Shown here: in pieces, positions 34,618-56,511 of the stretch
Numbering within the stretch: position 1 is the stretch's first letter
Layout of the letters: the number at the start of each line of letters is the position of its first letter
The notes under the pieces: model-generated
Told to the model about the DNA's origin: nothing
The model's database searches: none
What the model saw: only the letters and a program-made list of their open reading frames with translations
Program-made: the position numbers and the translations under genes
Source: Allolobophora icterica
Taxonomy: Eukaryota > Annelida > Clitellata > Crassiclitellata > Lumbricidae
Direction of reading: 5' to 3'
DNA: 64,000 bases
Assembly (NCBI GenBank): GCA_963556255.1
Contig: OY744607.1
Coordinates: forward strand, 40,754,890 to 40,818,889

Positions 34618-35020
34618 CGCTGGTTACCTGTACCTCAACGCACTGAGTATAAGATTCTAACTCTCATGCGAAATTGCCTAGTGGGAACTGCCCCATCCTA
34701 TCTCAGCTTCTTGTGTGTCTCTGCCTCATCTATTCCTGATCGCAGGTCCCTCCGATCGGCTGCACATGGTATCCTTGTCGTCCCTCGGACTAGGTTGTCC
34801 ACTACCCAGCACAACAGTTTTGCCATTGTTGGCCTTGTCAGAGAATAGTCTCCTTTAAAAAACAGAAATGAGCTAATCATTCTGACTTCCTTGTTCAGCA
34901 AGGTTACTTCCTTGTTCAGCAAGTGCTTGAAGTCTGTTTTGTTTGATCGTGTGGCTTGGTCGGCAGCGCTGCTGATGAGTTTTATTTTCTTGAAGTTGCG
35001 CAACAAATGTTCACTTATGT
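34618..35020 (+). pseudogene. LINE tail remnant inside the duplicated block
   Basis: Partner of 4916-5290: 'MRNCLVGTAPSYLSFLCVSA', 'RRSLRSAAHGILVVPRTRLS', 'NSFAIVGLVRE'. Closer to a LINE consensus than copy 1. Confidence 0.7.
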
Positions 35021-35945
35021 TATGCTGCATGTTATGTTAACATACTTCTATTTAATGCGGCGTGTGGCTTTAGGTTTTGAAACTGAAAGAGGGAAATGAT
35101 TTTAACGTGCGGAAAAAATACATGCATGCCTATTGGTGGTTTCAGTAGTTGCAGGGGCGGATTTAACAATCTGCCCCCAAGGCCAAGTTTTTTTTACCGT
35201 CCCTAATATTTGTGCTCTTAAGTTATAACTTAAAGTAATATTATTATGGTTATATTTATGCTATGTCGTTTCGCTCGCAGTTTAAAATAAATTTATTGTT
35301 CAATCTTTAAGCTTTAAATTAAAAATTTTGGTACCGACCTCTGGAATGTTCCACCTTTACATAGACTATGACCTGGTTTGCCAGAAGCAACTTTTACCAT
35401 TTTGACGACCCATGTTTATAATCAAAGATTTGGCAACAGTCGATCCGTTGCTATTTTTTTAACCAAATTCTGTGACCTCATTTCTTGAGTGTTTCTGTTG
35501 GTGCAACTGCATTGCCCTCCAGACTATTATATTAATCGTTTGTTTCCTGCACAAATACTCTGGGCAACCAGTCTCGACCAACTCAGTAACAAGTCCCCTA
35601 AATCAAATGAGGCATGACATTTCCTTTGAGGCTTCACTCTTGGTCACTTTAAAGATACTTGATCATTGGTGGTTGCAAGCTAATAGCATTTCCGTATTTG
35701 TATAAGTACCACCGTGGTAGATCGTTTCATTTAAAACGAAACAGATGTAATTGACTTTGCGTGCAGTAGAAGATCGATGGCGACTCGAATAAGATCGATA
35801 GTGCTTGAGTGAGATCGATTGTGAATTGAGCGTCTGTCTGTTGTTGTCATGAGGTCGATTGGACGATTAAGACACATCCGTGATATGCTTGCATTTACAT
35901 GATCAGTGTCATTGATTGTGTAGCTTGTACACAGTTATGTAATTT

Positions 35946-36269
<324 letters not shown>

Positions 36270-36514
36270 GTAATATATTAAGTTATAACCATAGCCATAT
36301 ATAAGCTAAAGATTTTATATGCAAAATAGTATCGGAGACCATTGCTCAACGTTTTATGTTGCGTGTATATGCTCTTGTCCAGTTTCCTACCGTTAAAAGT
36401 GATGTCTACACGTTTCGAAATGAGCTTGGAATAGGATAAACTACATAAGCCGATTTTTAATATTTTTGGTTATTCTTGTTTTCAAGCATAATGAACAAGA
36501 CTTAGTGAACACTC

Positions 36515-36935
36515 TGAACCAGGGCTGTAGTGGTAAAATTAAAGGTGAGTACACGCTACCGGTGAGCAGCGGCGTCACTAGGGCTGGTGTCACCCTAAAA
36601 AATGTGATGACCTTTTTTAGGAATTCGTATAGGCTTACTTATCTCTCTAGAGACCGTATAGCCACAATTTGATATGTTTAGTCTTTCTGCAAGCAAACTT
36701 GCATAGCTGTAAGTAAGAAGGACAGTTACTTTATTCCATGTAAAGAAATTCAGAATTGCACGAAAAGTGAGTTTTATTAAACATTTTAAAATATATATAC
36801 TTGTGTCTAGTTTTTACTTATGCCCCGCTCTGACGTCACCTACTAATTCGTATTCTTATTCCGCCGAATAGTGTAGCCAATCATTCGTATTCGGCCGGAT
36901 AGTAAAATATGGTATTCTGTACAGCTCCAGTCTTA
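36515..36935. mobile_element. hAT-like element related to 54881-55391, incomplete
   Basis: Shares the body 'TTTAGTCTTTCTGCAAGCAA', 'CCATGTAAAGAAATTC', 'TGTCTAGTTTTTACTTATGC' and the right end ATTCGTATTCGGCCGG..ATTCTGTACAGCTCC with 54881-55391. The left side is composite: AGGGCTGTAGTGG at 36522 and a GCAGCGGCGTCACTAGGG end at 36566. Confidence 0.65.
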
Positions 36936-37289
36936 TGCCTAGGCCTACTTCATAGAAACGCTGCCTGAGCCAACATAGAACTAGAAAAGCTACCACTAGC
37001 GATGCTAAAGTCGTCGAGAACAGAAAGGTAATAACTAATAAATAAACGAATATTACTCAGATAACTGGAAAAGTCACCACTTGTGAGCTCCCGCAGACAC
37101 GTTGAGCCCAACTGACGGATTGCAAGCATCAAAGCACCGTTAAAAACACTCGGAAACGACGGTGAAAGAAAAATAACTCCGATGACCGAAACCAAGTCAC
37201 ATTATCCGCACGCGACCAACTAATTGATGATAAACAACTACACACTACACTGCGGCTATCTTGGCACTTGGCGCCGTTTTGAAGATACA

Positions 37290-37291
37290 TA

Positions 37292-37330
<39 letters not shown>

Positions 37331-37385
37331 CATATACACTCATAGTGTGTATATGTACATGTGTATATATATATATAGTCTTGTA
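37290..37385. repeat. (TA)n hairpin
   Basis: ACATGTACATATACAC and GTGTATATGTACATGT form 16-bp arms around TCATAGT, extended on both sides by TA repeats. It could extrude as a cruciform. Confidence 0.85.
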
Positions 37386-38587
37386 GACTATTGACGGTAT
37401 GCATTCATGGCCGCATACAAAAGGCCGATTTGATTAATTTAGAGTAGGGCCTATACACTTAGACATTTATAGGCACGTATATTGAAGACGGTATATATGT
37501 ACAGTCGCATATTAAAGACTACCGGGGTAGTTTATTTTCATTTCGAGTTACCTACGACATATTTACGAAAACACCGATGGGCCTGGCTAGGTGCACAAGA
37601 CGCTATGCACGCAGGTAAGGGCGCATGCATCATCCTTGTCAACAAGAGTTATTGCCTGTGACTGTGTTATAAGAGCTTACAGAGAAAGGCGAGCGCGCCT
37701 TATGCCTTAACACGAACGATGAGAACTGTTGAAACGAATTTATGTCGACATCAACGACTTTTGTTGTCGTAAGATGTCCTTAAACTCTGGGTCCAGCCAA
37801 TGCCAGTGGAAAGGTTGATCAGAGTGAACGAGATCTGATAATCCATATTATTTGCGAAGACAACTACTGTGAGATCACACAAGGAGACGCCTTGTTCGGT
37901 CGCGTGTAACGGTGAATAGGCATTGGACGGTGCGGCGATACTTCTATGCCGGACCAACAGAGGACAGTGCAATATAACACGAAGCCTGGGCGTATACGTT
38001 GTTTGCAGCGCAGATCAGCATGGATTAGAATCATTAGATCATATACACGAGATTCTGCGTTTCTGCGAGGTTGGCAATGACAACAAGCTCTTGATGCGTT
38101 TCCTAAAGTTACATAACTGGGTCTGATACGGCGTAACTCATGCACTTGTGGTAACGCCGTAACGGTTTGTCTCTCATGCGTTACGTGCTTGTTTCTAATT
38201 ACAACGTAGGGCTACACAGCTAAACTTTAAAGTGACTTGAAACGAGCAATTGTAGACCTCAACAAAGACTGAATGACATCCGCATGAGAGGTAAATGAGA
38301 CGTAGCCTGCGCTAACCGATTTTTCATATTGGATTAGGCCTACTCACGGAAACAGCACGTGTTCAAGCAAATAGGCTGTAAGATAGGCACACACATAAAT
38401 AGGTCTATATTTAGGCGAGTAAATATGGGTAGTTAGTAGGCCTTAGTGAATATAAGTCTAAGAGTTTTTAATATTGAAATTAATAGGCCTACATAAAGCT
38501 TGGATTTTCACGCAGGGCCTAAGCGTTTAATCTAGAACGTGTATCTGTGTTTGCGTTTCTTAAGAAGGAGATTCCAAGTGAAGACGG
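37386..38587. other. 5' region of the sulfotransferase gene, no recognised element
   Basis: Unique sequence with three TAGGCCTA-type motifs (38335, 38435 partial, 38486). Any non-coding first exon would lie here or upstream, but I cannot place it. Confidence 0.4.
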
Positions 38588-38644
38588 ATGCGGAGGACAT
38601 CCTATCTCTTTTCGAACGATACGACGGGAAACGGACTGGACGCG

Positions 38645-48950
<10,306 letters not shown>

Positions 48951-49339
48951 AGGTGTCTGTCAATAGCACGATTACTACTGTCCTGTTTCAGGGCCTGGCC
49001 TATGATCATCAGTCCTACAAATACCAGCTGATGTTATGTAATACAATACGGAAGTGAGCATTTATGTAGAGCCCTTTAACTAGGTCTCATATAATTACGA
49101 AGGTACTTAATTCAGCTTACTTACTCTTAGTCTCACGTTTGACACTTGAGTCTTGTAAGTATAGTTTTTATGGGATGCAATGATGTCTTAACTTATGGAC
49201 GCCCACAGAAATTTATACAGAGGGGGCAACTTTTGAAAACTGAGGCACGCGATCACGGCCTATTGTTGGGCAAAACCTTTCATATTTGAGTTCCAGGACG
49301 AGGCGCAGCTGGCCAAAATTGCTCCTTTGTGTGGATGCG

Positions 49340-49440
49340 CTTGTCTTAGCTGTAGTCCCTGCGGATTGGTTGTTCTTTTCGCGCCTTTCGTAGGTTGTTA
49401 AAGGCGCTATTTAAATAGCCAGATGAATGCATACATGACT
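49340..49440 (+). mobile_element. LINE 3' tail
   Basis: CGCGCCTTTCGTAGGTTGTT, AAAGGCGCTATTTAAATAGC, then GATGAATGCATA. Confidence 0.5.
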
Positions 49441-49564
49441 GTAGCCTACCAGAACGTATACTTCATTTATGTGCTTGTCATGAGTATATGGTTGCTTCCA
49501 TGGTAATTGAGCTACATAGTGGTGTTTGGTAGACCGTAGATGAACCAGTGCATATTTTAACAGA

Positions 49565-49815
49565 TTTACACTACTGGGACAAAGTTAGGCGAATTGATCT
49601 CCCGACCTTTTCCTTTTTTTAGGAAATCATCTTGATGACTTTTTTTTACAAATTCACCTCCAAAATTTTTTCTTCTTACTGATTTACTACTGGGACAAAT
49701 CTTAAAACTTCTGCAACATTTGTCTCACTAGTTATACTTTAAACATACTTTGCTTGGGCCAAATCCTAAAGCAACTGGGACAAATCCTAAAACTACTGGG
49801 ACATTTGTCCCACTA
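49565..49815. repeat. ACTACTGGGACAAATCCTAAAA repeats
   Basis: CTACTGGGACAAA occurs at 49570 and 49687, CAACTGGGACAAATCC at 49770, CTACTGGGACATTTGTCCCA at 49792, and the inverse TTTGTCTCACTAG at 49719. A small inverted/direct repeat cluster, possibly a transposon end. GGGACATTTGTCCC is itself palindromic. Confidence 0.65.
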
Positions 49816-49914
49816 GGCTAGTTATACAGTTAAAATATGCCCTGAGATGAACAACAGCGCAGGACCTTCCATTGGGCTAAGCTGAGGGACGATAAGTGCG
49901 CATGCGTTTAGAGA

Positions 49915-50390
49915 TCAAATCAAATCAAATATTCGTTTATTCTTTTAACCACTTGACACAACGCAATTGGTAACAATCATAGATAAGTAGGCCTAAATAA
50001 TGAATAGGGGCCTAGAAATCTATCAGCTGTATCTCACTCATTTCAAAGCTAGTACAAGTTATGATATAAAACCCTTGATATACAGTTTTTATCACTTTTA
50101 GTTGGAAGGGAAAACTGTGAGCCCGAGGGCGAGAAAGATAGGGAGTGCATGCGTCGGGTCTCTGGGATATAAGGGCAAAGCACATTTAATGCGTAAAACG
50201 TTCTTAATGAGAATGTTATAACTTATTTTTATGTCATGTTCTCCAAAGTGTGGTAAAGCAGTTGGAATTAATAAAAAATATATATTTATCTTATAATTCG
50301 TTAGCGTCTGACTTCGGAGATTATAAACACGACTACGATACTCGAAATCAAACAACAGAGAGCAACCATCTCCTACAACTACAACCCAGG
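49915..50390 (-). mobile_element. Possible LINE 3' end, minus strand
   Basis: On the minus strand a degenerate frame with 'YNLRSQTLTNYKINI' leads to a 3' end AAGAATAAACGAATATTTG and (ATTTG)n. The YNLR phrase is common near the end of LINE ORF2 proteins. Weak. Confidence 0.38.
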
Positions 50391-50407
50391 TTTACTCCAT
50401 CTTAAAT

Positions 50408-51803
50408 GGGTCATTATCCGAAAAGTGCAGAATCGATGTCCCATGCTGGTTTTTTGAGTTTTTTAAGATAATTTCTTCACATTTTTTTGCCTATCCTTCA
50501 AAGAATGAGCAGATTAACATTTCCCATCATTGTTTTAGCTGCTAGATTTTGGAAATTTTGAAAAAAAATTACTAAATGTATACAAAATATCATTACCATC
50601 CAATGTCCGAGATGGTGTGCAATGCATTAAATTAAGCTTTTACGCAAATTTATTCCATTAAAACCTGTAACAAAGGTATATTATTTTGATTAATTAGTAG
50701 CTAGCATATGCAATAATTAAACATTTAGACTCATTTTCATAATATTTATTTCTTTTTGGACCTATTTAAGCTTGTCCATAGAAATAAGCATCATAGCCAT
50801 CCCAATTTTTGGGAAGCCTATAACTTTTACAGAATGTGCTTACTTACTAAAAGAAAAACACCAAGAACGAGATATTGTCAACTATTAATGGAATCACACA
50901 GATTTGTGTTGAAATTCCTAATATTTTATTTTTAATTTCAGTTTGTGTGTTCCAAATTACAAGAAAAGTAAATTTCTGCTTCATTACCATCTAGTGTTGT
51001 ATTTCCTGGTTTAGGTACATTACAACATTGACAACTTGTTTTATTTGTCGCTTTTGTTGAGCTGATTGAAATTACTTATCTGGTGGAGTAATTCACGTGA
51101 AAATGTTTGATGGCTGTTTTAAATTTCATCATTTTGTCATTACCATTCGCGGTTGTTTTTCGTCATTACCATCCGAATTCATCAGATTTTTGCTATTTTC
51201 TCATGACAGTCGCATCTTGTCTCGGATGGTAATGACGCATTGCTCAGAGTGAATTACATGTATTGTTTGTGAATTATTTGATATAAAAATAAATTGCAAG
51301 TAATTAGAATTTACTATCAACTCTTAAAATGTTGTTCAACTTGTATCTAATGCATATAACATACAGTTATAGCTAATGCTGCAGAGATTTTTTTCTGCAG
51401 CTGAAAATTATATTTATTTTTTTAAATAATTTAGAAAAATGTATTAATTTCTTGACACCAGACTAATATATTATGTGAATGAAAGGCCTATTGTATTCCT
51501 ATTTAATGCTGGCATCATCTACTTTTAAGAAATTGCCATTTTATAAGCACCAGAGGAATATTTCAGGTTCCCGTGATTAAATATGATTACACAAAAAGGG
51601 CGGATTTCAACGAAAAAAGAGGAGTTTTGACTTTATAATTTCTGAAAAAAAATTAACTTATGATTAAAAATATAGTGGATTTCTTTCAAATTAGTTAAAT
51701 TTAACTATGTACATGACTAAAAAATACACTTGCAACCAATTTTGGGGAAAAAATTTTTTTTGTTTTTCGGAGACGAAATTTGTAACATTTCGGATAATGA
51801 CCC
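50408..51803. mobile_element. 1.4-kb non-autonomous DNA element with GGGTCATTATCCGAAA ends
   Basis: Perfect 16-bp terminal inverted repeats at 50408-50423 and 51788-51803, flanked by AAAT on both sides (a possible short target duplication). AT-rich interior without a protein. A related motif, TCATTACCATCCRA, recurs inside at 50590, 50981, 51137, 51163 and, inverted, at 51224. Superfamily not identified. Confidence 0.78.
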
Positions 51804-52014
51804 AAATACCCATTCTAAAAGGACTGGTCGAACTCTCGCCGGCTTTCGGGAATCCTCGGCAGCTGTCGGAAACACCAGAGACGATTGACAGGCCCAGATA
51901 GGCCTACTCTCAAACCCCTAAGTCAAACGCATCGATCGTCCCAAGATAAAGATTATATGCTACCTGGAAACATCCCCATATCTAAAATGCCATCTAACCT
52001 CTGCCCGGGACCTA

Positions 52015-52062
52015 TATATATATATGGTGATTGATCTCATATATATATATATATACATATAT

Positions 52063-52129
<67 letters not shown>

Positions 52130-52130
52130 G
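52015..52130. repeat. (TA)n microsatellite
   Basis: Two TA blocks (52015-52060 and 52068-52126). GTGATTGATCTCAT occurs at 52027 and again at 52232. Confidence 0.92.
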
Positions 52131-52325
52131 CGTGCGGATGTCGGTTTGCATACAGATAGTGGCTATTTCAGAGATTTAAATCTCGGGCTAGTATACGGGG
52201 ACCCTAGTAGTTCCCATTCAAACGGGCAGCGGTGGTGATTGATCTCATCTGATCAGTTCATTGAAATATGAAACTGGTCGATGAAAACGTGGGGCCTATA
52301 GTGCGGCTAGGGCCTACATTTACAT

Positions 52326-52576
<251 letters not shown>

Positions 52577-52591
52577 ATGATTGATTGATTG

Positions 52592-52592
<1 letters not shown>

Positions 52593-52640
<48 letters not shown>
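52593..52640. repeat. (TA)n microsatellite
   Basis: About 24 TA units between the (CAAT)n tract and the partial copy of the PLP enzyme exon. Confidence 0.95.
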
Positions 52641-52643
<3 letters not shown>

Positions 52644-52644
52644 C

Positions 52645-52783
52645 GAGTTTTAATTTTTTTTCTCCAGATTTTTGAGATCAATATGATTTTTCAGATGCCC
52701 AGTGGAGCCATTTTATTCGGGGAAATTATCAAAGATATTCAGCAGATGTGGATCACAAACCAGAACAGAAACCCTGTACTGAA
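52645..52783 (+). pseudogene. Partial, internally deleted copy of PLP-enzyme intron 1/exon 2
   Basis: Matches 53450-53476 (TTTTAATTTTTTTTCTCCAG) and then 53603-53739 (TTTTTCAGATGCCCAGTGGA .. AACAGAAACCCTGTACTG), but lacks about 130 bp of intron and 37 bp of exon after CATTTTATTCGG. The exon deletion shifts the frame. It is followed directly by (TA)n. It is either a real truncated duplication or an assembly artefact at the TA arrays. Confidence 0.85.
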
Positions 52784-52784
52784 G

Positions 52785-52946
<162 letters not shown>

Positions 52947-53039
52947 TTGGGAAGGAATCTCGAGATTGCGATTACCCAACACCATCAGGTCCATCCTCCT
53001 TCCAGTTAAATTCGACTCCTGTTAAACTTGTTATCATCT

Positions 53040-53120
53040 GTTACTACTACAGGCCCATATCATGTAATCTTACTACGTAGTGCGTACTTGTCTGAATGTA
53101 ATAAAGGAATATTATTATTA
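53040..53120 (+). mobile_element. Retroposon 3' end
   Basis: ATGTAATCTTACTACGTAGT, GCGTACTTGTCTGAATGTAA, TAAAGGAATATTATTATTA: the same end as at 45980-46030. It lies about 250 bp upstream of the PLP-enzyme ATG. Confidence 0.65.
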
Positions 53121-53370
53121 GCAACTTCTAGGTGGCGCTAAAGTATGAAGACGTCATTGAGTGAAGTGTTGCATCTTAAATGATGTCATCTGTGTATTAG
53201 CAACCCAACCAACAAAGTCAACTGAGAATAAATACCGGAATTAAAACACGACGTGGAGACAGATTTAGTATTTAATTGTAAAATTAAATAATAGTTAGCA
53301 GGAGCGAAACTCTGGGGTTTAAACGGACAAATCGATATTTATTTAAGCTGTGATAAATTAACTTATCGTC

Positions 53371-53413
53371 ATGTCGTACCAAGATATCGTTCCGTACACG
53401 TCTGTATTCTTAG
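53371..53413 (+). CDS. PLP enzyme exon 1
   Basis: ATG with G at -3, MSYQDIVPYTSVFL plus one base. Donor CTTAG|GTATGA, phase 1. Chosen because phase and distance fit exon 2 and no other nearby exon does. Confidence 0.72.
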
Positions 53414-56400
53414 GTATGACTGATAACCTGTCTTTTATGACCTCGAGTTTTAATTTTTTTTCTCCAGATTTTTGGTTAAAGTCGTTTGATTAAAAATGTT
53501 TAAGTTTCTTTTGCATATTAACAGGTTGCGTAGTGAGTAACAGAATCACAATTTTAACTGTTTATCGCTAATGCCAAGAACTTACATTAATTGCAGTAGT
53601 ATATGATTTTTCAGATGCCCAGTGGAGCCATTTTATTCGGGCCGCCGCCCTGTGTACTATATCTTCTCCAAATCGCGGGGAAATTATCAAAGATATTCAG
53701 CAGATGTGGATCACAAACCAGAACAGAAACCCTGTACTGCCGTGCCTTTCCGTTCGTACTGCTCTTGACCTCTACCTGCAAATCATGAACTTTCCTAAGG
53801 GAAGTGAAGTAATAATGTCAGCCGTTAATATACCAGACATGGTGCGGGTTTTACATTCGCATGGTTTAAAAATAGTTTCGCTTGACGTAGACCTGGAGAC
53901 AATGGCTCCAAAAATTCAGCTTCTGGAAAGGTTGATCACAGAGAAAACCAAGATCCTTCTCATTGCCAACATATTTGGAAGGCGATTTAATGTTGAGCCT
54001 TTCATAGAAGTGGCAAAGCGGTATGGTATTGTGGTTGTGGAGGACTGGGCCGAGGGGTTCAGTGGGTTCAGTTACGTTGGCCACCAGGACTCGGATTTGG
54101 TCCTATTCAGCTTTGGACCGATCAAATACTACACATCATTTGGAGGGGGCATTGCAAAGGTTCGCGACGCAACAGTTTTTCAACAAATGGAAGAACTGTA
54201 TGAGAAATATCCTTTGCAAACACATGCTGAATATCTGACCAAAGTCTTAAAATATGCATTTGTCTACATTTTTCTGAACTGTCCAGGGATCATCAAGCCT
54301 GGTATGTATTTAACAAAGGCCCTCGGCATCGATCATAAGAAGTACGTTGTGAAGCTGTTGCGAGGATTTCCAGACCGGTTGATCGAGCGACTTAGGCACA
54401 GACCATCGACAGCGCTGTTGGCTATGATGAGAGCACGAATGTCGACGTTTGATCCTGCTGAGATCAACGTTGCAAATGTTAAGGCTGAGTATGCTAGTCA
54501 ACGACTGCCTGCATCCGTGACGCAAGTCGGGAACAAAGCTGAAGTGAGAAACCATTGGCTCTTTCCTGTGATTGTGGTGAGTTTCGTAAATGTATCTGAG
54601 AAATGATTACAGTTGGCTGCTTATGTATATTAAAGCTGGCATATTCTTGTATCGACAAAAACCATGTATGTCATGGCCATCTGTTTACTTTGAGTTTGAG
54701 AACTAGTGAGTGAATTAGTTAATATATTCTGTAATTAATTGGGTAAATTTATATTGTGCCTTTTCAAGATCTATCTTAATTTATTGAAAAATTAGCATAT
54801 TGAGGCTGCTTGATCACTGTAAAAATGTTTATGCATGCAGAAAATTATTTGTAAGCATGCAAACATGTATGCATAGTAGAGCTGTACTGAATGTTTGTAT
54901 TCGATTGGCTTCGGACCGAATAGTGCTCCAAATAGTTTATTCATATTCGGTTAAATAGTTTTTTTAAACTGAATAAGTGTAGTAGAATACACTACATGAT
55001 TTGTTCACAAGCCCACCAACTAGCGAGCCCAGTGAAAGAATTTCCTGTAATGCTGGAGCTACTTTTTCTGAAAGGAGAAGTGCCTTTCACATGAGAATTT
55101 GGATACATTTAGTCTTTCTGGAAGCAAACTTTCAAAACATTCAGTAAGGACAATTACTTTCTTGTGTAATGCCATGTAAAGAAATTCCGAATTTAAGGCA
55201 ATATGTTCAACTACTGTATGAAAAGTGAGTTATAAATATCAAACAGTTTTTAAATACATATGAAATTTTGTGTCTAGTTTTTACTTATGCCGAGCTGTCT
55301 TGTCACCTAATATTCGTATTCGGCTGAGTTGTGTGGCCAATTATTTGTATTCGACTGAATAGTAAAAAATGCTATTCTGTACAGCTCTGATGTATATATG
55401 TCCATGTATTTGCAAACATAGTTGTAAGTCTTCTGGGCCAAAATGAGTTGAAACACTTGGCATTTATCAGTGTTTAAAAACAGTTTCCAAGCATTGATCA
55501 ATGCATGACCACATCCCGTCTTGGGACATTCCAGTGGGCAAGAATTAATGGTTTCAGTAGGAAAAGGAAGTCACTCAAGTAAATGTGATTTGTTAAATTA
55601 TCAAATTGCTTTATAGTGGTGTAGTTTCGCTGTAATATATATTGCAAAATGACATAATAAAGACTTGTTGCCTACATTTATAGTTCGCTTACCTTACACC
55701 ATTTTCGTACAAATTCCTTGAAGCGGACGACATTTAAACCTGGTAAATAATGGACCTAGTGGCTAAGTGACAGTGAATATTAAATGTATATAATGTTGGC
55801 AAGTTAGAAGTTGGATCCTTGCCAAATTACTTGACAACAATTTTGGTATTACATGACCTCATATTACTTGACCTGACATAACATGACCTTACATCACATG
55901 ATCTTAGACTACTTTGCCATATACAATAGAATACAAATGTATTTGATATTGTCCTTCCAAAGTTCAGAAGTGACAACTATGTGACAAAAAACTGATGACG
56001 CTGAGCAATTGTGCATGAAGGACTTGCTCAAGGTCCTTACACGGAGACCACCTGAATAGAAGTTCGAGCCCACACTCTCAGGCTGAGCAGTTTCCATCCA
56101 TTCAGCTACCTTGCCCCACTTGGTAGAATGCAATCTTTTAAACTACATTATAGCCAGAAAAGTAGCGTTAAAATACAGCTCATACTGTTATAGGAAAATC
56201 CAGATGAAGTTGTGAAAGCGCTCAACGTGCTCGGAGTCGATGCTTACCGTGGAGCAACGCAACTGAACATCATCGAACCAGACAACGGTGACTCACACTT
56301 ATGTCCGTTGGATGATTTCGTTGTCCGGTATCCGCATGAGGCCAAGTATCTTATCGACCACGTGATCTATCTCCCAGTCAACAAGACTGTTCCATTCCAC

Positions 56401-56511
56401 GAACTGGACCGTATCTGTCAGGCATTGTCTTCTGCACTTGCCATGACCAGCGGTGCAGATATTCTTCCTTCACGCGCTGAACCAAATATGAAACTGCAGT
56501 CTAAATTATAG
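53371..56511 (+). CDS. DegT/DnrJ/EryC1/StrS-family PLP-dependent enzyme, 440 aa (3 coding exons)
   Basis: Exons 53371-53413, 53615-54576, 56194-56511 (1323 nt), phases 1 then 0, GT-AG. The fold-type I features of the family are visible: the N-terminal segment PCLSVRTALDLYL, EVIMSAVNIPDM (positions 79-90), the aspartate that contacts the pyridine nitrogen in VVVED158WAE, and the internal-aldimine lysine in SFGPIK185YYTSFGGG. The length is slightly above the 370-400 aa of bacterial sugar aminotransferases. In bacteria the family makes amino-deoxysugars (perosamine, AHBA, bacillosamine-type) by transamination of keto sugars, and some members are dehydratases. The substrate here is unknown. No signal peptide: cytosolic. 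The family is uncommon in animals, so an old horizontal gain is possible; the introns and lack of compositional shift argue that the gene is native now. Intron 2 holds a hAT-like element and a SINE. Confidence 0.9.
53615..54576 (+). CDS. PLP enzyme exon 2 (catalytic core)
   Basis: Acceptor GATTTTTCAG|AT, phase 1. The frame runs (D)[20 protein letters not shown] to ..HWLFPVIV. Donor ATTGTG|GTGAGT, phase 0. Contains D158 and K185. Confidence 0.92.
54881..55391. mobile_element. hAT-like MITE with AGAGCTGTACNGAAT ends, about 510 bp
   Basis: Left end AGAGCTGTACTGAATG, right end ATTCTGTACAGCTCTG, with ATTCGTATTCGG/CCGAATAG repeats just inside both. Flanking ATGCATAG and ATGTATAT could be a decayed 8-bp target duplication. 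A sister copy is at 36660-36935. Intron 2 of the PLP enzyme. Confidence 0.75.
55925..56118 (-). mobile_element. tRNA-derived SINE, minus strand
   Basis: Minus-strand head GGGGCAAGGTAGCTGAATGG (box A) and GGGCTCGAACTTC (box B), then AAGGACCTTGAGCAAGTCC, CAATTGCTCAGCGTCATC. It ends about 75 bp before exon 3 of the PLP enzyme. Confidence 0.8.
56194..56511 (+). CDS. PLP enzyme exon 3 (C-terminal small domain)
   Basis: Acceptor CTGTTATAG|, phase 0, 105 codons and TAG. Encodes ENPDEVVKALNVLGVDAYRG, ..LIDHVIYLPVNKTVPFHELD and so on. The 'VIYLP' strand and the 'L..IC.AL' helix are typical of the family's C-terminal domain. Confidence 0.92.
   Translation, partial: ENPDEVVKALNVLGVDAYRGATQLNIIEPDNGDSHLCPLDDFVVRYPHEAKYLIDHVIYLPVNKTVPFHELDRICQALSSALAMTSGADILPSRAEPNMKLQSKL

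Noticed and set aside
53603..53788. Frame starting [13 protein letters not shown] at the beginning of PLP enzyme exon 2
   Set aside because: It looks like a start codon at the exon border but runs in a different frame from the catalytic core; the phase-1 frame joining exon 1 continues through K185.
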